Numbered from the stretch's first letter, positions 13,552 through 29,732 are shown. The stretch: 40,445 nucleotides of DNA from Rhodospirillales bacterium (GCA_028291405.1 JAQGID010000097.1:1-40445); one strand, 5' to 3'. Numbers and translations: made by a program. Notes: generated by a model not told the origin, from the letters alone.

Positions 13552-13785
13552 ATGACCGACATCGGCAAAAAGCCGCGTTGTCCCTTCTGCAACGCGCCCT
13601 GGACCGACGAGATGCTGGATATTTTCGACGCCGGCATGAACGGCGGCTGCGGCTGCGGTCATGATCACGGCGCTGCGCATGCCGCGCCGGATCACCGGGA
13701 TGAGAAGCATGCGGCGGGGGAGATCGTCTGCGCGGCCTGTCACCGGGCCATCTACCGGGCCATGCCGCTCGACGAACCGGCGTAA
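13552..13785 (+). CDS. small Cys-rich putative zinc-binding protein
   Basis: The ATG follows the sdhB stop with no gap. The 77-residue product has CPFC at 10-13, a Gly/Cys/His-rich centre (NGGCGCGHDHGAAHAAPDHR, Cys33 and Cys35) and CAAC at 60-63, followed by HRAIYRAMP. The two CxxC pairs suggest a zinc ribbon, and the His cluster could bind further metal. I recall similar unnamed genes after sdhB in other Alphaproteobacteria but know of no function. The abutting position suggests a role in complex II biogenesis, perhaps Fe-S or haem insertion; that is inference. Confidence 0.8.
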   Translation: MTDIGKKPRCPFCNAPWTDEMLDIFDAGMNGGCGCGHDHGAAHAAPDHRDEKHAAGEIVCAACHRAIYRAMPLDEPA

Positions 13786-13858
13786 TCGCGCCGTCATCGT
13801 CCCGGCCCGCTGATTAGCTTTTGCCGCCGTCCTCCATTTTGGGTAAGACTGCCGGCAT

Positions 13859-15001
13859 ATGTCCCCGCCTTATTCCATCGATTTCCTCCGCATCGCCGAA
13901 GCCGAAGGTCCCCAAGCGGCCTACCGTGCGCTGGTGCAGCACGGCGAGCTGATCCGGGATTCGAATCAGGCGCTCGCCGTCGAAAAGCTCCAAGGGCTTT
14001 CTCGCGCGCTGCTCCACTACCATCCGGGGAACGGCACGGGCGGCTGGCGCGCCCGTCTCGGATTGGCGCGGAGCGCGGAGGTGCCGCCGCAAGGCCTCTA
14101 CCTCTACGGCGCCGTCGGTCGCGGCAAGTCGATGCTTATGGATCTCTTCTTTGCCGCGACGCCGATCGAGAAGAAGCGACGGGTGCATTTCCACGCCTTC
14201 ATGCTCGAGGTGCACGATCGGATCTTCCGCCAGGGCAGGCAGCAGGAAGGCGACTCGATCGCCCCGGTCGCGAAGGCGATCGCCACCGAAACGACGCTGC
14301 TCTGCTTCGACGAGTTTCAGGTCACCGACATTGCGGATGCAATGATCCTGGGGCGATTGTTCAGGAAGCTGTTCGAGCGCGGTGTCGTGGTGGTTGCCAC
14401 CTCGAACCGGCCGCCCGACGACCTCTACCAGGATGGGTTGCAACGCGAACGATTCCTGCCGTTCATCGCGCTGCTCAAGGAGAAGCTCGACGTCCATGAG
14501 CTCGACGGCGGGCGTGACTATCGCCTTGCACGCCTTAGCGGGAGACCGGTCTATTATTCGCCGCTCGATCGCAGTGCCGAGCGCGCGATCGAGGAAACCT
14601 TTGCCGCCCTGACCGACGGCGCGTCCGGGGAGGCGCTCATACTGCCGGTGCAGGGCCGTCAGGTTAAGGTGTCGCGGGCGGCGAAGAACGTTGCTTGGTT
14701 CACATTCGATGAGCTGTGCGAGCGCCCGCTTGGCTCGGCCGATTACATCGCCATCGCGGAGCGGTTCCACACGGTCATTCTCGCCGGGATTCCGGCCCTT
14801 GGGCCTGAGCGTTACAACGCGGCGAAGCGCTTCAACACGCTCATCGATGCGCTCTACGAGGGACGCGTGAACCTCGTCGCCTCGGCCGAAGTCCCCCCCG
14901 ACCGGCTGTATCCGGCAGGGGAAGGCGGCTTCGAATTCCAACGCACCGTTTCCCGTCTGATGGAGATGCAGTCGGCGGAGTACATCGGCGGTCACGGCTA
15001 G
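13859..15001 (+). CDS. zapE: AFG1-family ATPase ZapE
   Basis: ZapE is an AAA-type P-loop ATPase that in E. coli acts on FtsZ rings; its eukaryotic homologue AFG1/LACE1 is mitochondrial. The 380-residue product contains Walker A GAVGRGKS (84-91), Walker [10 protein letters not shown] (147-155), the sensor-1 segment [13 protein letters not shown] and the conserved [16 protein letters not shown] near the C-terminus. It has no transmembrane helix. It lies between the sdh cluster and mdh, a location known in other Alphaproteobacteria, 73 bases after the zinc-protein gene. Confidence 0.93.
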   Translation: MSPPYSIDFLRIAEAEGPQAAYRALVQHGELIRDSNQALAVEKLQGLSRALLHYHPGNGTGGWRARLGLARSAEVPPQGLYLYGAVGRGKSMLMDLFFAATPIEKKRRVHFHAFMLEVHDRIFRQGRQQEGDSIAPVAKAIATETTLLCFDEFQVTDIADAMILGRLFRKLFERGVVVVATSNRPPDDLYQDGLQRERFLPFIALLKEKLDVHELDGGRDYRLARLSGRPVYYSPLDRSAERAIEETFAALTDGASGEALILPVQGRQVKVSRAAKNVAWFTFDELCERPLGSADYIAIAERFHTVILAGIPALGPERYNAAKRFNTLIDALYEGRVNLVASAEVPPDRLYPAGEGGFEFQRTVSRLMEMQSAEYIGGHG

Positions 15002-15142
15002 CGCGTCACGCCGAGACCTTCGGTCGTCGAATCGAGCATCCGCTCAACCCTGCCCTTGCTCCTGCTCGGTTTTCGCGGTAATACCCGCGCCGTTCCCATG
15101 GCGCCGGATTTCCGTCCGTGAGCCTTCGCGACGCGCCGTTAA

Positions 15143-16141
<999 letters not shown>

Positions 16142-16402
16142 GCGGAGTCTTGCGTCTCGCGCAGGACGGATTTGCGAACTCTGCCCTTCCAATTCCGTGC
16201 GAACGCGACGATGTAACTAACGCCGTCGGAGCTGGCAGGGGGGCTCGGGACCGAATCCGTGCCTCCCACAGCACCCCGGTCTGGTTCGACCGAGTATGAG
16301 ATCTTAATCATCTACAAGTAGGATATTGCCCGGTTCCCGTCGCGGATGGTCTGCGAATGGTCCTGAACCAGACTTGAATTGAACCGACCGAATAGAACCA
16401 AG

Positions 16403-19258
<2,856 letters not shown>

Positions 19259-19308
19259 GCTGAAAATAAGCAGGGGCGTTCCCAACGCGCCGAGCCACCG
19301 AGGTGAAA

Positions 19309-20553
19309 ATGCCAACCGAAATAAAAGTGCCCGCGTTGGGCGAGTCGGTGACGGAGGCGACCGTCGCCAAATGGCTGAAGAAGATCGGCGATGCGGTCAA
19401 GGTCGACGACCCGCTCGTCGAGCTCGAGACCGATAAGGTGACGCTCGAGGTGAACGCCACCGCGGACGGCTCGCTGGCCGAGATCACCGTCGCCGAAGGC
19501 GGCAACGTTGCGGTCGGCGGCGTCCTCGGCGTCATCGGCGAGGCGAGCGGCAAAGCGGCGGCGAAGCCTGCGCCGGCCAAGGCGGCCGTTGCAGAAAAGC
19601 CTGTCGAAAAGCGCGCCCCGGCACCTGCCGCGAAACCGGCGGCGGCGGTGAATGCCGCCAGCGCCGCCGTCGTCGAGCGCTCCGGCCCGGCCGTGCAGCG
19701 CCTCGTCGCCGAGAACCAGATCGATCCCGCAGCGATCGCTGCCACCGGCAGGGATGGCCGCCTCACCAAGGGCGACGTCCTCGCAGAGCTCCAGCGCAAG
19801 CCGGCAAGCGCGCCAGCTCCTGCACCGGTCGCGAGGGCGCCGCGGACGCCGGACATGCGCGAGCAACGCGTCCGGATGACGCGGCTACGCAAGCGCATCG
19901 CCGAGCGGCTCAAGGAAGCGCAGAACACCGCCGCCATGCTGACCACCTTCAACGAGGTGGACATGACCGAGGTGATGGCGCTGCGCGAGCGCTATCGCGA
20001 CACTTTCGAGAAGAAGCACGGCGTCCGCCTCGGCTTCATGTCGCTCTTCGTCAAGGCCTGCATCGTCGCGCTCAAGGAGCTACCGGCGGTCAACGGCGAG
20101 ATCGACGGCGATGATCTCGTCTACAAGAACTACTATGACATCGGCGTCGCGGTCGGTACGCCGCAGGGGCTCGTCGTTCCCGTCCTGCGCGACGCCGATG
20201 CGATGAGCTTCGGCGAGATCGAGAAGTCGGTCGGCGACCTCGGCAAGCGGGCACGCGACGGCAAGCTGTCGCTCGACGAGCTGTCCGGCGGCACCTTCAC
20301 GATCACTAACGGCGGCATCTACGGCTCGCTGATGTCGACGCCGATCCTCAATCCGCCGCAGTCGGCGATCCTCGGCATGCACAAGATCCAGAAGCGCGCG
20401 GTCGTGATCGACGACAAGATCGAGATCCGGCCGATGATGTATCTCGCGCTCAGCTACGATCACCGCATCGTCGATGGTCGCGAGGCGGTGACGTTCCTCG
20501 TGCGCGTCAAGGAATGCATCGAGGATCCGCAACGGATCCTCCTCGACATGTAG
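19309..20553 (+). CDS. sucB: 2-oxoglutarate dehydrogenase E2 (dihydrolipoyl succinyltransferase)
   Basis: SucB moves the succinyl group from E1 to CoA and forms the core of the complex. ATG 19309 follows GAGG and gives 414 residues; GTG 19303 is an alternative. A single lipoyl domain (1-75) carries Lys43 in [11 protein letters not shown]. An Ala/Pro/Lys linker follows. The E3-binding domain (about 122-165) contains [20 protein letters not shown]. The catalytic domain ends with [14 protein letters not shown], which holds the active-site His and Asp. It is placed between sucA and lpdA as expected. Confidence 0.98.
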   Translation: MPTEIKVPALGESVTEATVAKWLKKIGDAVKVDDPLVELETDKVTLEVNATADGSLAEITVAEGGNVAVGGVLGVIGEASGKAAAKPAPAKAAVAEKPVEKRAPAPAAKPAAAVNAASAAVVERSGPAVQRLVAENQIDPAAIAATGRDGRLTKGDVLAELQRKPASAPAPAPVARAPRTPDMREQRVRMTRLRKRIAERLKEAQNTAAMLTTFNEVDMTEVMALRERYRDTFEKKHGVRLGFMSLFVKACIVALKELPAVNGEIDGDDLVYKNYYDIGVAVGTPQGLVVPVLRDADAMSFGEIEKSVGDLGKRARDGKLSLDELSGGTFTITNGGIYGSLMSTPILNPPQSAILGMHKIQKRAVVIDDKIEIRPMMYLALSYDHRIVDGREAVTFLVRVKECIEDPQRILLDM

Positions 20554-20586
20554 CTGCCGCAAACGCGGCGAAGCGAAGGATCAGCG

Positions 20587-21993
20587 ATGAGCGAGAAGTT
20601 CGACGTCGTCATCATTGGTGGCGGTCCCGGCGGCTATGTCGCGGCGATCCGCGCCGGGCAGCTCGGCCTGAAGACCGCCTGCATCGAGAGCCGCGGCAGT
20701 CTCGGCGGCGTCTGCCTCAACATCGGCTGCATCCCGTCGAAGGCGCTGCTGCAATCCTCCGAGAAATACGAAGAAGCATCGCATTCCTTCGCCGCGCACG
20801 GCATCAAGCTGAACGGGATCGGCCTCGATCTTCCGACGATGATGGCGCGCAAGGACAAGGTCGTCACCGACCTGACCAAGGGCGTCGAGTTCCTCTTCCG
20901 CAAGAACAAGGTGACCTGGATCAAGGGCAAGGCGCGCATCACGGCGCCCGGCAAGATCGCGGTCGCCCTCACCGACGGCGGCAGCCAGGACGTCGAGGCG
21001 ACTTCGATCATTGTCGCCACCGGCTCCGACATCGTCCCCTTGCCCGGCGTCGAGATCGACGAGAAGCAGATCGTCTCCTCGACCGGCGCGCTGTCGCTCG
21101 CCAAGGTGCCCGAGCATTTCGTGGTGATCGGCGGCGGCTATATCGGGCTCGAGATGGGCTCGGTCTGGCGCCGGCTCGGTTCGAAGGTGACGGTCGTCGA
21201 GTTTCTCGACCGCATCACCCCCGGCATGGACGGCGAGACCGGCAAGCAACTGCAGCGCGTGCTGACCAAGTCCGGCTTCGAATTCAAGCTCGGCACGAAG
21301 GTCGTCGGAGCGACGAAGAACAAGAAGGGCGTGACCCTGCAACTCGAGCCGGCTACCGGCGGCGAGCGCAGCGAGCTGACGGCCGACGTCGTCCTCGTCG
21401 CGATCGGGCGCCGTCCCTACACCGACGGGCTCGGCCTGCAGGAGATTGGCGTCGCGCTGGACAATCGGCAGCGCGTCGTGGTCGACAGCGGTTATCAAAC
21501 CAACATTCCCGGCATCTACGCCATCGGCGACGTCATTCCGGGTCCGATGCTGGCGCACAAGGCCGAGGACGAGGGGGCGGTGCTCGCCGAGATCCTCGCC
21601 GGGCAGAAGCCGCACGTGAACTACGACGCGATTCCGGCAGTGATTTACACGTGGCCGGAAGTTGCCTCGGTCGGCAAGACCGAGGAAGAGCTGAAGACCG
21701 CCGGCATCGCCTACAAGGCCGGCAAGTTCCCCTTCACCGCGAACGACAGGGCGCGCGCCAACGGCGACACCGAGGGCTTCGTCAAGATCCTCGCCGATGC
21801 GACGACGGACCGGGTGCTCGGCGTGCATATCATCGGACCCGACGCCGGCACGATGATCGCCGAGGCGACGATGGCGATGGAGTACGGGGCTTCCGCCGAG
21901 GACATCGCGCGCACGACGCATGCGCATCCGACGCTGAACGAATCCATGAAAGAGGCCGCCCTCGCCGTCGAGGGCCACCCGCTTCACATCTGA
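20587..21993 (+). CDS. lpdA: dihydrolipoyl dehydrogenase (E3)
   Basis: This FAD enzyme reoxidises the lipoyl group with NAD and serves the 2-oxoglutarate dehydrogenase complex encoded just upstream. The 468-residue product shows the FAD-binding IIGGGPGGYVAAIRAGQLG, the redox disulfide Cys43/Cys48 in CLNIGCIPSKALL, the NAD-binding VVIGGGYIGLEMGSVW and the second FAD segment IYAIGDVIPGPMLAHKAEDE. The C-terminal HAHPTLNESMKEAA holds the His-Glu pair. It ends 4 bases from the convergent xerC stop, leaving no room for a separate terminator. Confidence 0.98.
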   Translation: MSEKFDVVIIGGGPGGYVAAIRAGQLGLKTACIESRGSLGGVCLNIGCIPSKALLQSSEKYEEASHSFAAHGIKLNGIGLDLPTMMARKDKVVTDLTKGVEFLFRKNKVTWIKGKARITAPGKIAVALTDGGSQDVEATSIIVATGSDIVPLPGVEIDEKQIVSSTGALSLAKVPEHFVVIGGGYIGLEMGSVWRRLGSKVTVVEFLDRITPGMDGETGKQLQRVLTKSGFEFKLGTKVVGATKNKKGVTLQLEPATGGERSELTADVVLVAIGRRPYTDGLGLQEIGVALDNRQRVVVDSGYQTNIPGIYAIGDVIPGPMLAHKAEDEGAVLAEILAGQKPHVNYDAIPAVIYTWPEVASVGKTEEELKTAGIAYKAGKFPFTANDRARANGDTEGFVKILADATTDRVLGVHIIGPDAGTMIAEATMAMEYGASAEDIARTTHAHPTLNESMKEAALAVEGHPLHI

Positions 21994-21997
21994 CGAG

Positions 21998-22999
21998 CTA
22001 CCGCGGCGCCTTCGCGCGCGGATGTGCCTCGTCGTAGACCGCCAGCAGGCGCTTCGAATCGACGGCGGTGTAGCGCTGCGTCGTCGACAGGCTGGAATGG
22101 CCCAGCAGCTCCTGAATCGCCCGGAGATCGCCGCCGCCGGCGAGAAGATGCGTCGCGAAGCTATGACGTAGCGCGTGCGGCGTTGCCGCACCGGGCAGGC
22201 CGAGAAGCTGGCGCAGCTGAACGACGCGGCGCTGCACGATCCGCGGGTTCAGTGTGCCGCCGCGGGCGCCGAGGAACAACGGCGAGTCCGGACCTTCCGC
22301 GAAGGGACAAAGCGCGACGTAATCGGCGACCGCCGCGGCGACGACCGGCAGGATCGGCACGACGCGTTCCTTGTTGCCCTTGCCGGTGATCCGCATGATC
22401 CCTGCGGTGACCGGCGCCTCGCGCCGCGTCACACCCAGCGCCTCCCCCAGTCGAAGACCGCAGCCGTAGAGCAGTGTCAGGATCGCGAGGTCGCGGGACG
22501 CGATCCATGGCTCGCTGGCGAATTCCTCGACGCTGTCGAGCGTGTCGGCGGCTTCCGTCACGGTCAGCGGCTTCGGCACTGAAATCGGCAGCTTGGGGCT
22601 GCGCACCGTCGCCAAGGCCGGGTTGTGGACGAGGCCGCGGCGGTCGAGGAAACGATAGAAGCCTCGCACGACCGACATCGCGCGCGCCGTCGAGCTGCGC
22701 GCCTTGCCATCGCCGGCACGCTGCGCGAGAAAGGCGCGGAAATCGGCCGCGCGTAGCGCCGCGAGCTCGGCGAAACCAGGCGCCGTCCCGAGATGCTCGA
22801 CGAGGAAATCGAAGAATCGCGCGAGGTCGCCGCCGTAGGCGGCGATGGTGTGCGGCGACGCACGTTTCTCGCTGCCGAGCCAAGCCTGCCATTCGGTGAT
22901 CGCCGACAGGCACTCGCCGGCGGCGCAAAATCGCGCGAGCGGGACTGGGGCAGGCGCTGCCGCGATGCGACTAGGCCGCGATGTCGAGCCAGGCGGCAA
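21998..22999 (-). CDS. xerC: XerC-type tyrosine recombinase
   Basis: XerC acts with XerD at dif to resolve chromosome dimers. The 333-residue product has a SAM-like N-terminal domain (about 30-125) and a full catalytic set: Arg183 (CGLRLGEAL), Lys207 (ITGKGNKERVVP), His275 and Arg278 (TPHALRHSFATHLL), His301 (LLGHSSLSTTQRY) and Tyr310. It differs from the element integrase at 4535, which has only remote similarity. Neighbouring a DUF484 gene is the known xerC context. The first 29 bases overlap the end of that gene, so translation is probably coupled. XerC rather than XerD is favoured by the context. Confidence 0.92.
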   Translation of the reverse strand: MPPGSTSRPSRIAAAPAPVPLARFCAAGECLSAITEWQAWLGSEKRASPHTIAAYGGDLARFFDFLVEHLGTAPGFAELAALRAADFRAFLAQRAGDGKARSSTARAMSVVRGFYRFLDRRGLVHNPALATVRSPKLPISVPKPLTVTEAADTLDSVEEFASEPWIASRDLAILTLLYGCGLRLGEALGVTRREAPVTAGIMRITGKGNKERVVPILPVVAAAVADYVALCPFAEGPDSPLFLGARGGTLNPRIVQRRVVQLRQLLGLPGAATPHALRHSFATHLLAGGGDLRAIQELLGHSSLSTTQRYTAVDSKRLLAVYDEAHPRAKAPR

Positions 23000-23756
23000 T
23001 CGTCAGCTCGAGGCTGCGCGCCAGAAAGCTGAGGAGCTCGGTGCCCTGGCCGGGATGGAACCGGTCGGCGCGACGCGTCCCGATGCAGAGAAGCCCGACC
23101 GGCGCATGATCGCTGACGTGCACCCGGAGCAGCGCCTGCGATCGGACGAGCCCTGCCGCGGAGCCGAAGAGCGCCGGATCGCCGGCCGTCTCGTCGCACA
23201 GCAACGTCATCCGTTCGCCGCCGAGGATATGCTCGACCGTGCCGCGCCGCAGGATCTGCACACCGTGCATTGGCAGCCGCGGCTGCGAGGCGGCCGCGGA
23301 TTCGACGCCGATCGTCACGACGTCGACGTCGAGCATGATCGCGAGGTCGGTCGTCACGACCTGGATCAACTGCTCGAAGCTCTTGGCGGCGACGATCGCC
23401 AGCACGGCGGCGTGGACGCGGTTCTGGCTCGCCATGTTGGACCGGCTGGTCGCAAGCAGCGCGCGCTGTTGCGACTTCAGCAGCTTCACCTCGCCGCGTA
23501 ACCGCTGCAGCATGAAGTGCTGCATGTCGACGACGCCTTCGCCGCGATGCTCGGTAGGCGGCGTCAGCGCCGCGATCAGCTCGGGCCGCTCGTTGAGAAA
23601 GTCGGGGTGCTTGCGCAGATAAGCCGCCACCTCGTCGGCGGCGATCTTGCCGCTTTCGGCGCCGGCGCTTGCCGCATCGAGGCGGCCGCCGGTCACGGTC
23701 TTCTGATCCTTGCTACGATCCAACTTGCTACTCCGCGGCCTTTCGCTCTGCGCCAT
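22971..23756 (-). CDS. DUF484 family protein
   Basis: This 261-residue protein has the DUF484 pattern: a conserved N-terminal segment ([20 protein letters not shown], then [20 protein letters not shown]), a helix, and a GAF-like domain from about 120 to the end ([19 protein letters not shown]). The family is widespread in Proteobacteria next to xerC, but its function is not established. Here it lies between the transaldolase and xerC genes, overlapping each by 29 bases, so the three probably form one operon. The first 35 residues are a polar extension. Confidence 0.88.
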   Translation of the reverse strand: MAQSERPRSSKLDRSKDQKTVTGGRLDAASAGAESGKIAADEVAAYLRKHPDFLNERPELIAALTPPTEHRGEGVVDMQHFMLQRLRGEVKLLKSQQRALLATSRSNMASQNRVHAAVLAIVAAKSFEQLIQVVTTDLAIMLDVDVVTIGVESAAASQPRLPMHGVQILRRGTVEHILGGERMTLLCDETAGDPALFGSAAGLVRSQALLRVHVSDHAPVGLLCIGTRRADRFHPGQGTELLSFLARSLELTIAAWLDIAA

Positions 23757-24417
23757 CGGGATCGAGAATCGATTGCCCGGTCTTTGCCCAGTCGGCTAGG
23801 AACGCCGTGAGCCCTTTGTCGGTCAGCGGGTGGGCGAACATCTGCCGCAGCACCGCCGGTGGGATCGTCGCGACGTGCGCTCCCATCTTCGCCGCCTCGA
23901 TGACATGCAGCGGACTTCGCACAGACGCGACCAGGACCTCCGTCTTCAGGGACGGATATTGCCGATAGATCGTGACGATCTCGCGAATCAGCTCCATGCC
24001 GGGTGCGCCGATGTCGTCGAGCCTGCCGACGAAGGGCGAGATGAAGCTGGCGCCGGCCTTGGCGGCGAGCAGCGCCTGCGCGGCGGAGAAGCACAACGTC
24101 ACGTTGACCATCGTGCCTTCGCCGGCGAGGGCGCGGCAGGCCTTCAGCCCATCCGGCGTCAACGGCACCTTGACGGTGACGTTCGGCGCGATCTTCGCCA
24201 GCTTTCGCCCCTCGGCGAGCATCGTCGCGAGATCGACCGCGGCGACCTCGGCGCTGACCGGCCCGGGAACGACCGCACAGATCTCGCGCACCACCTCGAG
24301 GAAATTGCGCCCGCTCTTGGCGATCAGCGACGGATTCGTCGTGACGCCGTCGACCAGGCCGGTGGCGACGAGATCCTTGATTTCGGCGAGGTCCGCAGTG
24401 TCGATGAAGAACTTCAT
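23728..24417 (-). CDS. transaldolase / fructose-6-phosphate aldolase
   Basis: ATG 24417 ([16 protein letters not shown]) gives 229 residues, the length of the small FSA/TAL subfamily. The Schiff-base lysine is Lys83 in [15 protein letters not shown]. Further signatures are [37 protein letters not shown] and [11 protein letters not shown]. It either transfers dihydroxyacetone in the pentose phosphate pathway or makes fructose 6-phosphate directly; the two activities cannot be separated by eye. It is the first gene of a minus-strand group with DUF484 and xerC and diverges from priA across an 89-base gap holding both promoters. Confidence 0.93.
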   Translation of the reverse strand: MKFFIDTADLAEIKDLVATGLVDGVTTNPSLIAKSGRNFLEVVREICAVVPGPVSAEVAAVDLATMLAEGRKLAKIAPNVTVKVPLTPDGLKACRALAGEGTMVNVTLCFSAAQALLAAKAGASFISPFVGRLDDIGAPGMELIREIVTIYRQYPSLKTEVLVASVRSPLHVIEAAKMGAHVATIPPAVLRQMFAHPLTDKGLTAFLADWAKTGQSILDPDGAERKAAE

Positions 24418-24506
24418 AAATCGTGCCTCGGGAGCGGTGGCGGTCGTCGTGATTGGGGTCGCGCCTCGCTTGGACGCGATAGCACTTTGCTCTATGAGTG
24501 TAGCCC

Positions 24507-26759
24507 ATGCCCGATCGCCACGCCAGTTTCGCCGCCGCAGAGCCGCGCGACCACGGACTGGCCGAACCGGATGGCCGGCGCTGGCGAGTGCTGCTGCCGT
24601 TGCCGCTGGCCGGCGCTTACGACTACTGGGCGCGTGCCGATCTCGGCATTGCAGCCGGAAGCTTCGTTGCCGTGCCGCTCGGCGGCAGGATGGTTGCCGG
24701 CGTCGTCTGGGGCGAGGGCGACGAGACGGGCGTTGCAGCGGAGCGTCTGAAGCCGATCGAATCGGTGTTCGACGTTCCGCCGATGACCGAGATGCTGCGC
24801 CGCTTCGTCGATTGGGTCGCATCTTATACGGTGACGCCGCCCGGCGCCGTCCTGCGCATGACGATGAGCGTCACCGACGCCCTCGTGCCGCCGCGCCCAA
24901 CTGCCGTCTGTGCGCTGACGGAGACTGGTAGCGCCGCCCTCGCGGACACGGCGAGCGGCGGCCGCATGACACCGGCGCGGCGGCGCGTCCTCGCCGTGCT
25001 GGCCGATGGGCCTTCCTTGCCGATCGTCGAGATCGCCCGTGCCGCCGGCTGCGGCGCCAGCGTCGTGCGCGGCCTCGTCGATCTCGGGCTGCTGCGCATT
25101 GAGATGCGGCCGGCGCGTGTACCGCGCGGGGTGCCGGACTGGCATGGCGGACCTGCCTTCTCCTCCGATCAGGCGGCCGCCGCCGAGGCGCTTGTCGCGG
25201 TGGTGCGGCAAGCGCAATTCGCCGTGACGCTGCTCGACGGCGTCACCGGCTCGGGCAAGACCGAGGTCTATTTCGCGGCGATCGCCGCAGCGCTCGACGC
25301 CGGACGCCAAGTGCTCGTCCTGCTGCCGGAGATCGCGCTCAGCACGCAATTCCTCGCGCGCTTCGCCGAACGCTTCGGGACCGCCCCGACCGGGTGGCAT
25401 TCCGACCTCAGCCACGGCGAACGGCGCGCCGCGTGGCGCGACATCGCCGAGGGGCGCGCCCGGGTCGTCGTCGGCGCGCGTTCGGCGCTCTTTCTTCCCT
25501 TCGGCGATCTCGGGCTGATCGTCGTCGACGAGGAACACGACGCCTCGTACAAGCAGGATGAAGGCGTCATCTACCAGGCGCGCGACATGGCGGTGGTGCG
25601 CGGCTCGCTCGGCGCCATTCCGATCGTCCTGGTATCGGCGACGCCGTCGCTCGAGACGGTCGTCAACGTCGAGCGCCAACGCTATCGCTGCGTTCACCTA
25701 GCGAGCCGCCATGCCAATGCGATGCTGCCGACGATCCGGACGATCGACCTCAGGCGCGACAAGCCGGAACGCCAGCGCTTTCTCGCGCCGCCGCTCGTCG
25801 CGGCGATCGGCGAGACTCTTGCCGCCGGCGAGCAGACGCTGCTCTTCCTCAATCGCCGGGGCTACGCGCCCCTGACCCTGTGCCATACCTGCGGCCATCG
25901 CATGCAGTGCCCGAACTGCACGGCGTGGCTGGTCGAGCATCGCTTCCTCGGACAGCTGCAATGCCATCACTGCGGGCATCGCGAGAGCCTGCCGAGCTAT
26001 TGCCCGAATTGCGCGGCCCCCGGCGCGCTCGCCGCCTGCGGCCCGGGCGTCGAACGCCTCGCCGAGGAGGTCGCTGCCCGCTTTCCCGAAGCACGCATGG
26101 CGGTGATGGCGAGCGATACGCTGACCGGACCGCGCATGGCGGCGGAGGTCATCGATGCGGTGCAGGGGCATCGCATCGACATCCTGATTGGGACCCAGAT
26201 CGTCGCCAAGGGCCATCATTTTCCCATGCTGACGCTGGTCGGCGTCGTCGATGCCGACCTCGGCCTCGCCGGCGGCGATCTGCGGGCTGCCGAGCGCACC
26301 TACCAGCTGCTGCATCAGGTCGCCGGACGGGCCGGCCGCGCCGACCGGCCGGGGCTCGTCCTGCTGCAGAGCTTCATGCCGGAGAACCCCGTCATCGAGG
26401 CGCTGGTCAGTGGTGAGCGCGACCGCTTCCTGGCGGCCGAGGCGGCGGCCAGGCGTCAGCACCTGATGCCGCCGTTCGGTCGCCTCGCCGCTCTCATCAT
26501 CGCGGCCCCGGATGCGGAGACCGCCGATTTCGTCGCCGCATCCTTCGCGCGCGCCGGGCCGCACATGCCGGGAGTCGAGGTGCTCGGACCGGCGCCAGCG
26601 CCGCTCGCCGTCTTGCGGACGCGGCATCGCCGCCGGTTCCTCGTCAAGGCGCGCCGCGATGTCGGTATCCAGGCGGTCATGCGCGACTGGCTCACCCGCG
26701 TCAGGGTGCCGTCGAGCGTCCGGCTCCAGGTCGATATCGATCCCTACAGTTTTCTGTGA
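24507..26759 (+). CDS. priA: primosomal replication restart helicase
   Basis: PriA recognises stalled forks and reloads the replisome. The 750-residue product has a 3'-end-binding domain (about 25-120), a winged helix, and a superfamily 2 helicase core with Walker A GVTGSGKT (245-252) and DEEH (341-344). Motif III is [12 protein letters not shown]. The zinc-binding insertion shows [13 protein letters not shown] and [17 protein letters not shown]. Helicase motifs V and VI appear as [17 protein letters not shown] and [16 protein letters not shown]. All features of an active PriA are present. Its 3' end overlaps the convergent glycosylase gene by 16 bases. Confidence 0.96.
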   Translation: MPDRHASFAAAEPRDHGLAEPDGRRWRVLLPLPLAGAYDYWARADLGIAAGSFVAVPLGGRMVAGVVWGEGDETGVAAERLKPIESVFDVPPMTEMLRRFVDWVASYTVTPPGAVLRMTMSVTDALVPPRPTAVCALTETGSAALADTASGGRMTPARRRVLAVLADGPSLPIVEIARAAGCGASVVRGLVDLGLLRIEMRPARVPRGVPDWHGGPAFSSDQAAAAEALVAVVRQAQFAVTLLDGVTGSGKTEVYFAAIAAALDAGRQVLVLLPEIALSTQFLARFAERFGTAPTGWHSDLSHGERRAAWRDIAEGRARVVVGARSALFLPFGDLGLIVVDEEHDASYKQDEGVIYQARDMAVVRGSLGAIPIVLVSATPSLETVVNVERQRYRCVHLASRHANAMLPTIRTIDLRRDKPERQRFLAPPLVAAIGETLAAGEQTLLFLNRRGYAPLTLCHTCGHRMQCPNCTAWLVEHRFLGQLQCHHCGHRESLPSYCPNCAAPGALAACGPGVERLAEEVAARFPEARMAVMASDTLTGPRMAAEVIDAVQGHRIDILIGTQIVAKGHHFPMLTLVGVVDADLGLAGGDLRAAERTYQLLHQVAGRAGRADRPGLVLLQSFMPENPVIEALVSGERDRFLAAEAAARRQHLMPPFGRLAALIIAAPDAETADFVAASFARAGPHMPGVEVLGPAPAPLAVLRTRHRRRFLVKARRDVGIQAVMRDWLTRVRVPSSVRLQVDIDPYSFL

Positions 26760-27346
26760 TCCGATGGCGCCTGGCGAAGCTCGGCAAGGCAGCCTGCCAG
26801 CGCGTCGTACCAGCCGGCTTGCTGGACGGGCGTGAAATGGGCGTTGGCCGGGCTCGGGTTCGGGATTAGGAAGATGCGCGTGCTGCCGAGCGTGCTCGGT
26901 TGCAGTCCCAGCGCGATGTCGTCGCGTTGCACCCCCAGTGCGATCCGTTCGAACGGCCGGTAACCGGTGACGCCGTGAAAACAGGCGACGAGCGGCCGAT
27001 GCGCGACAAGCTTGGCAAGGAGAAGCGGGACACCGGCGGCGAATTCGGATTTCGCGAGTTCCGCGGCATTGCCCGTCGGCCGCTTGACGACATCGGTGAA
27101 GCCGATCCCGAATTCCGGCATCCGACGGTCGTGCTCCGGCAGCAGCTCGGTCACTCCAAGTGCACGGCGCGCCGGCTCGCTCAGGGCCGAGCGGCTCAAC
27201 GCCGGCCAGAAGCGGTTCGTCCGCCGCGCGAAATAATGCCCGCGTTGCGCCGAATACAGCCCCGGATTGATGCCGACGAAAACGATGTCGAGCCCGTCGC
27301 GCAGGAGATCCGGAAGGGTGTCGAGAGGCGGTCCGATATCGGCCAT
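26744..27346 (-). CDS. mug: Mug-type mismatch-specific uracil-DNA glycosylase
   Basis: I chose ATG 27346 (MADIGPPLDTLPDLLRDGLD), giving 200 residues, because the conserved core begins soon after. The catalytic motif GINPG (25-29, Asn27 positioned for water activation) lies in IVFVGINPGLYSAQRGHYFA, followed by NRFWPAL. The second motif is NPSPANAHFTPVQQAGWYDA, where E. coli Mug has NPSGLS; the change affects the DNA-wedge loop and may alter specificity. The family removes uracil or thymine from mismatches with guanine. It is convergent with priA and divergent from the atp operon. Confidence 0.88.
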   Translation of the reverse strand: MADIGPPLDTLPDLLRDGLDIVFVGINPGLYSAQRGHYFARRTNRFWPALSRSALSEPARRALGVTELLPEHDRRMPEFGIGFTDVVKRPTGNAAELAKSEFAAGVPLLLAKLVAHRPLVACFHGVTGYRPFERIALGVQRDDIALGLQPSTLGSTRIFLIPNPSPANAHFTPVQQAGWYDALAGCLAELRQAPSDHRKL

Positions 27347-27620
27347 GTCGTGAAGCTCAATTCCCAGGTGTGTCGGTCGAAGGCGGATGCCGGAAAGCCC
27401 CGAATCCCGCGGCGCACCGATTCTATCCTTAAACGCGAACAGGCGCGCTATCGCGACAAATCGGCGCGGCCCGATCTGTTGCACGGGATTTTGAAGTGTG
27501 TTACCAACCGCGCGCTTCGGGCGGCTCCCGCCCGTTGGGTTTCCGTTGTCGAAATCCAAGCATAAGAATTCACGCCGTGCGGCATCCGTTGCCGCGGGGA
27601 TTTCGAGGGTTTTCCTGGCA

Positions 27621-28178
27621 GTGGCATCTGAAGGTACAGGCGTTTCCGGGCTCGCCGATCGCTATGCCGCGGCGTTGTTCGACCTCGCCGACGAGCGCAA
27701 GGCGCTCGACCAGGTGGCGGAGGATCTCCGCCAGCTGCGGGCGCTGCTCGCCGAGAGCGACGATCTGCGCCGTCTCGTGCGCAGCCCGATCCTGTCGCGC
27801 GGCGAGCAGGCGAAGGCGATCGCCGCCGTCGCCCAGCGTGCCGGGCTTTCGCCGCTGACCTGCAATTTTCTCGGGCTTGTCGCCCAGAACCGCCGGCTCT
27901 TCGCGGTTCCGGGCATGATCAACGCCTTCTTGGCGCGGCTTGCGGCGCGCCGCGGCGAGGTCACCGCCGAGGTCGTCGCCGCGCAGGAGCTGACGCCGGC
28001 GCAGCTCGGTGCTGTAAACGATCAGCTCAAGAAGGCTATGGGTAGCAAGGTTGCCGTCGAGGTTCGGGTCGATCCCAGCCTGCTCGGCGGCCTCGTCGTC
28101 AAAATCGGGTCGCGCATGGTCGATGCATCGTTGCGCAGCAAGCTGCACCGGTTGCAGCTCGCGATGAAAGGGGCTTAG
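27621..28178 (+). CDS. atpH: ATP synthase delta subunit
   Basis: This peripheral-stalk subunit joins F1 to the Fo b subunits. I chose GTG 27621 ([20 protein letters not shown]) with GAGGG at 27605-27609, giving 185 residues. The N-terminal [14 protein letters not shown] and the C-terminal [19 protein letters not shown] are the usual OSCP/delta signatures. It is the first gene of atpHAGDC. The 274 bases upstream show no gene and no convincing promoter boxes. Confidence 0.94.
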   Translation: MASEGTGVSGLADRYAAALFDLADERKALDQVAEDLRQLRALLAESDDLRRLVRSPILSRGEQAKAIAAVAQRAGLSPLTCNFLGLVAQNRRLFAVPGMINAFLARLAARRGEVTAEVVAAQELTPAQLGAVNDQLKKAMGSKVAVEVRVDPSLLGGLVVKIGSRMVDASLRSKLHRLQLAMKGA

Positions 28179-28181
28179 TCG

Positions 28182-29711
<1,530 letters not shown>

Positions 29712-29732
29712 CCGGCAGGAAGCGCTCGAGAG

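Noticed and set aside
12754-13797. A 347-codon minus-strand frame over sdhB and the zinc-protein gene
   Set aside because: Both plus-strand genes have clear metal-binding motifs; the antisense product is rich in Arg, Asp and Val with no family resemblance.
20514-22191. Long open frames on both strands over lpdA (507 and 536 codons)
   Set aside because: Their translations are low-complexity Arg/Asp/Gly sequences, while the third frame encodes a complete dihydrolipoyl dehydrogenase.
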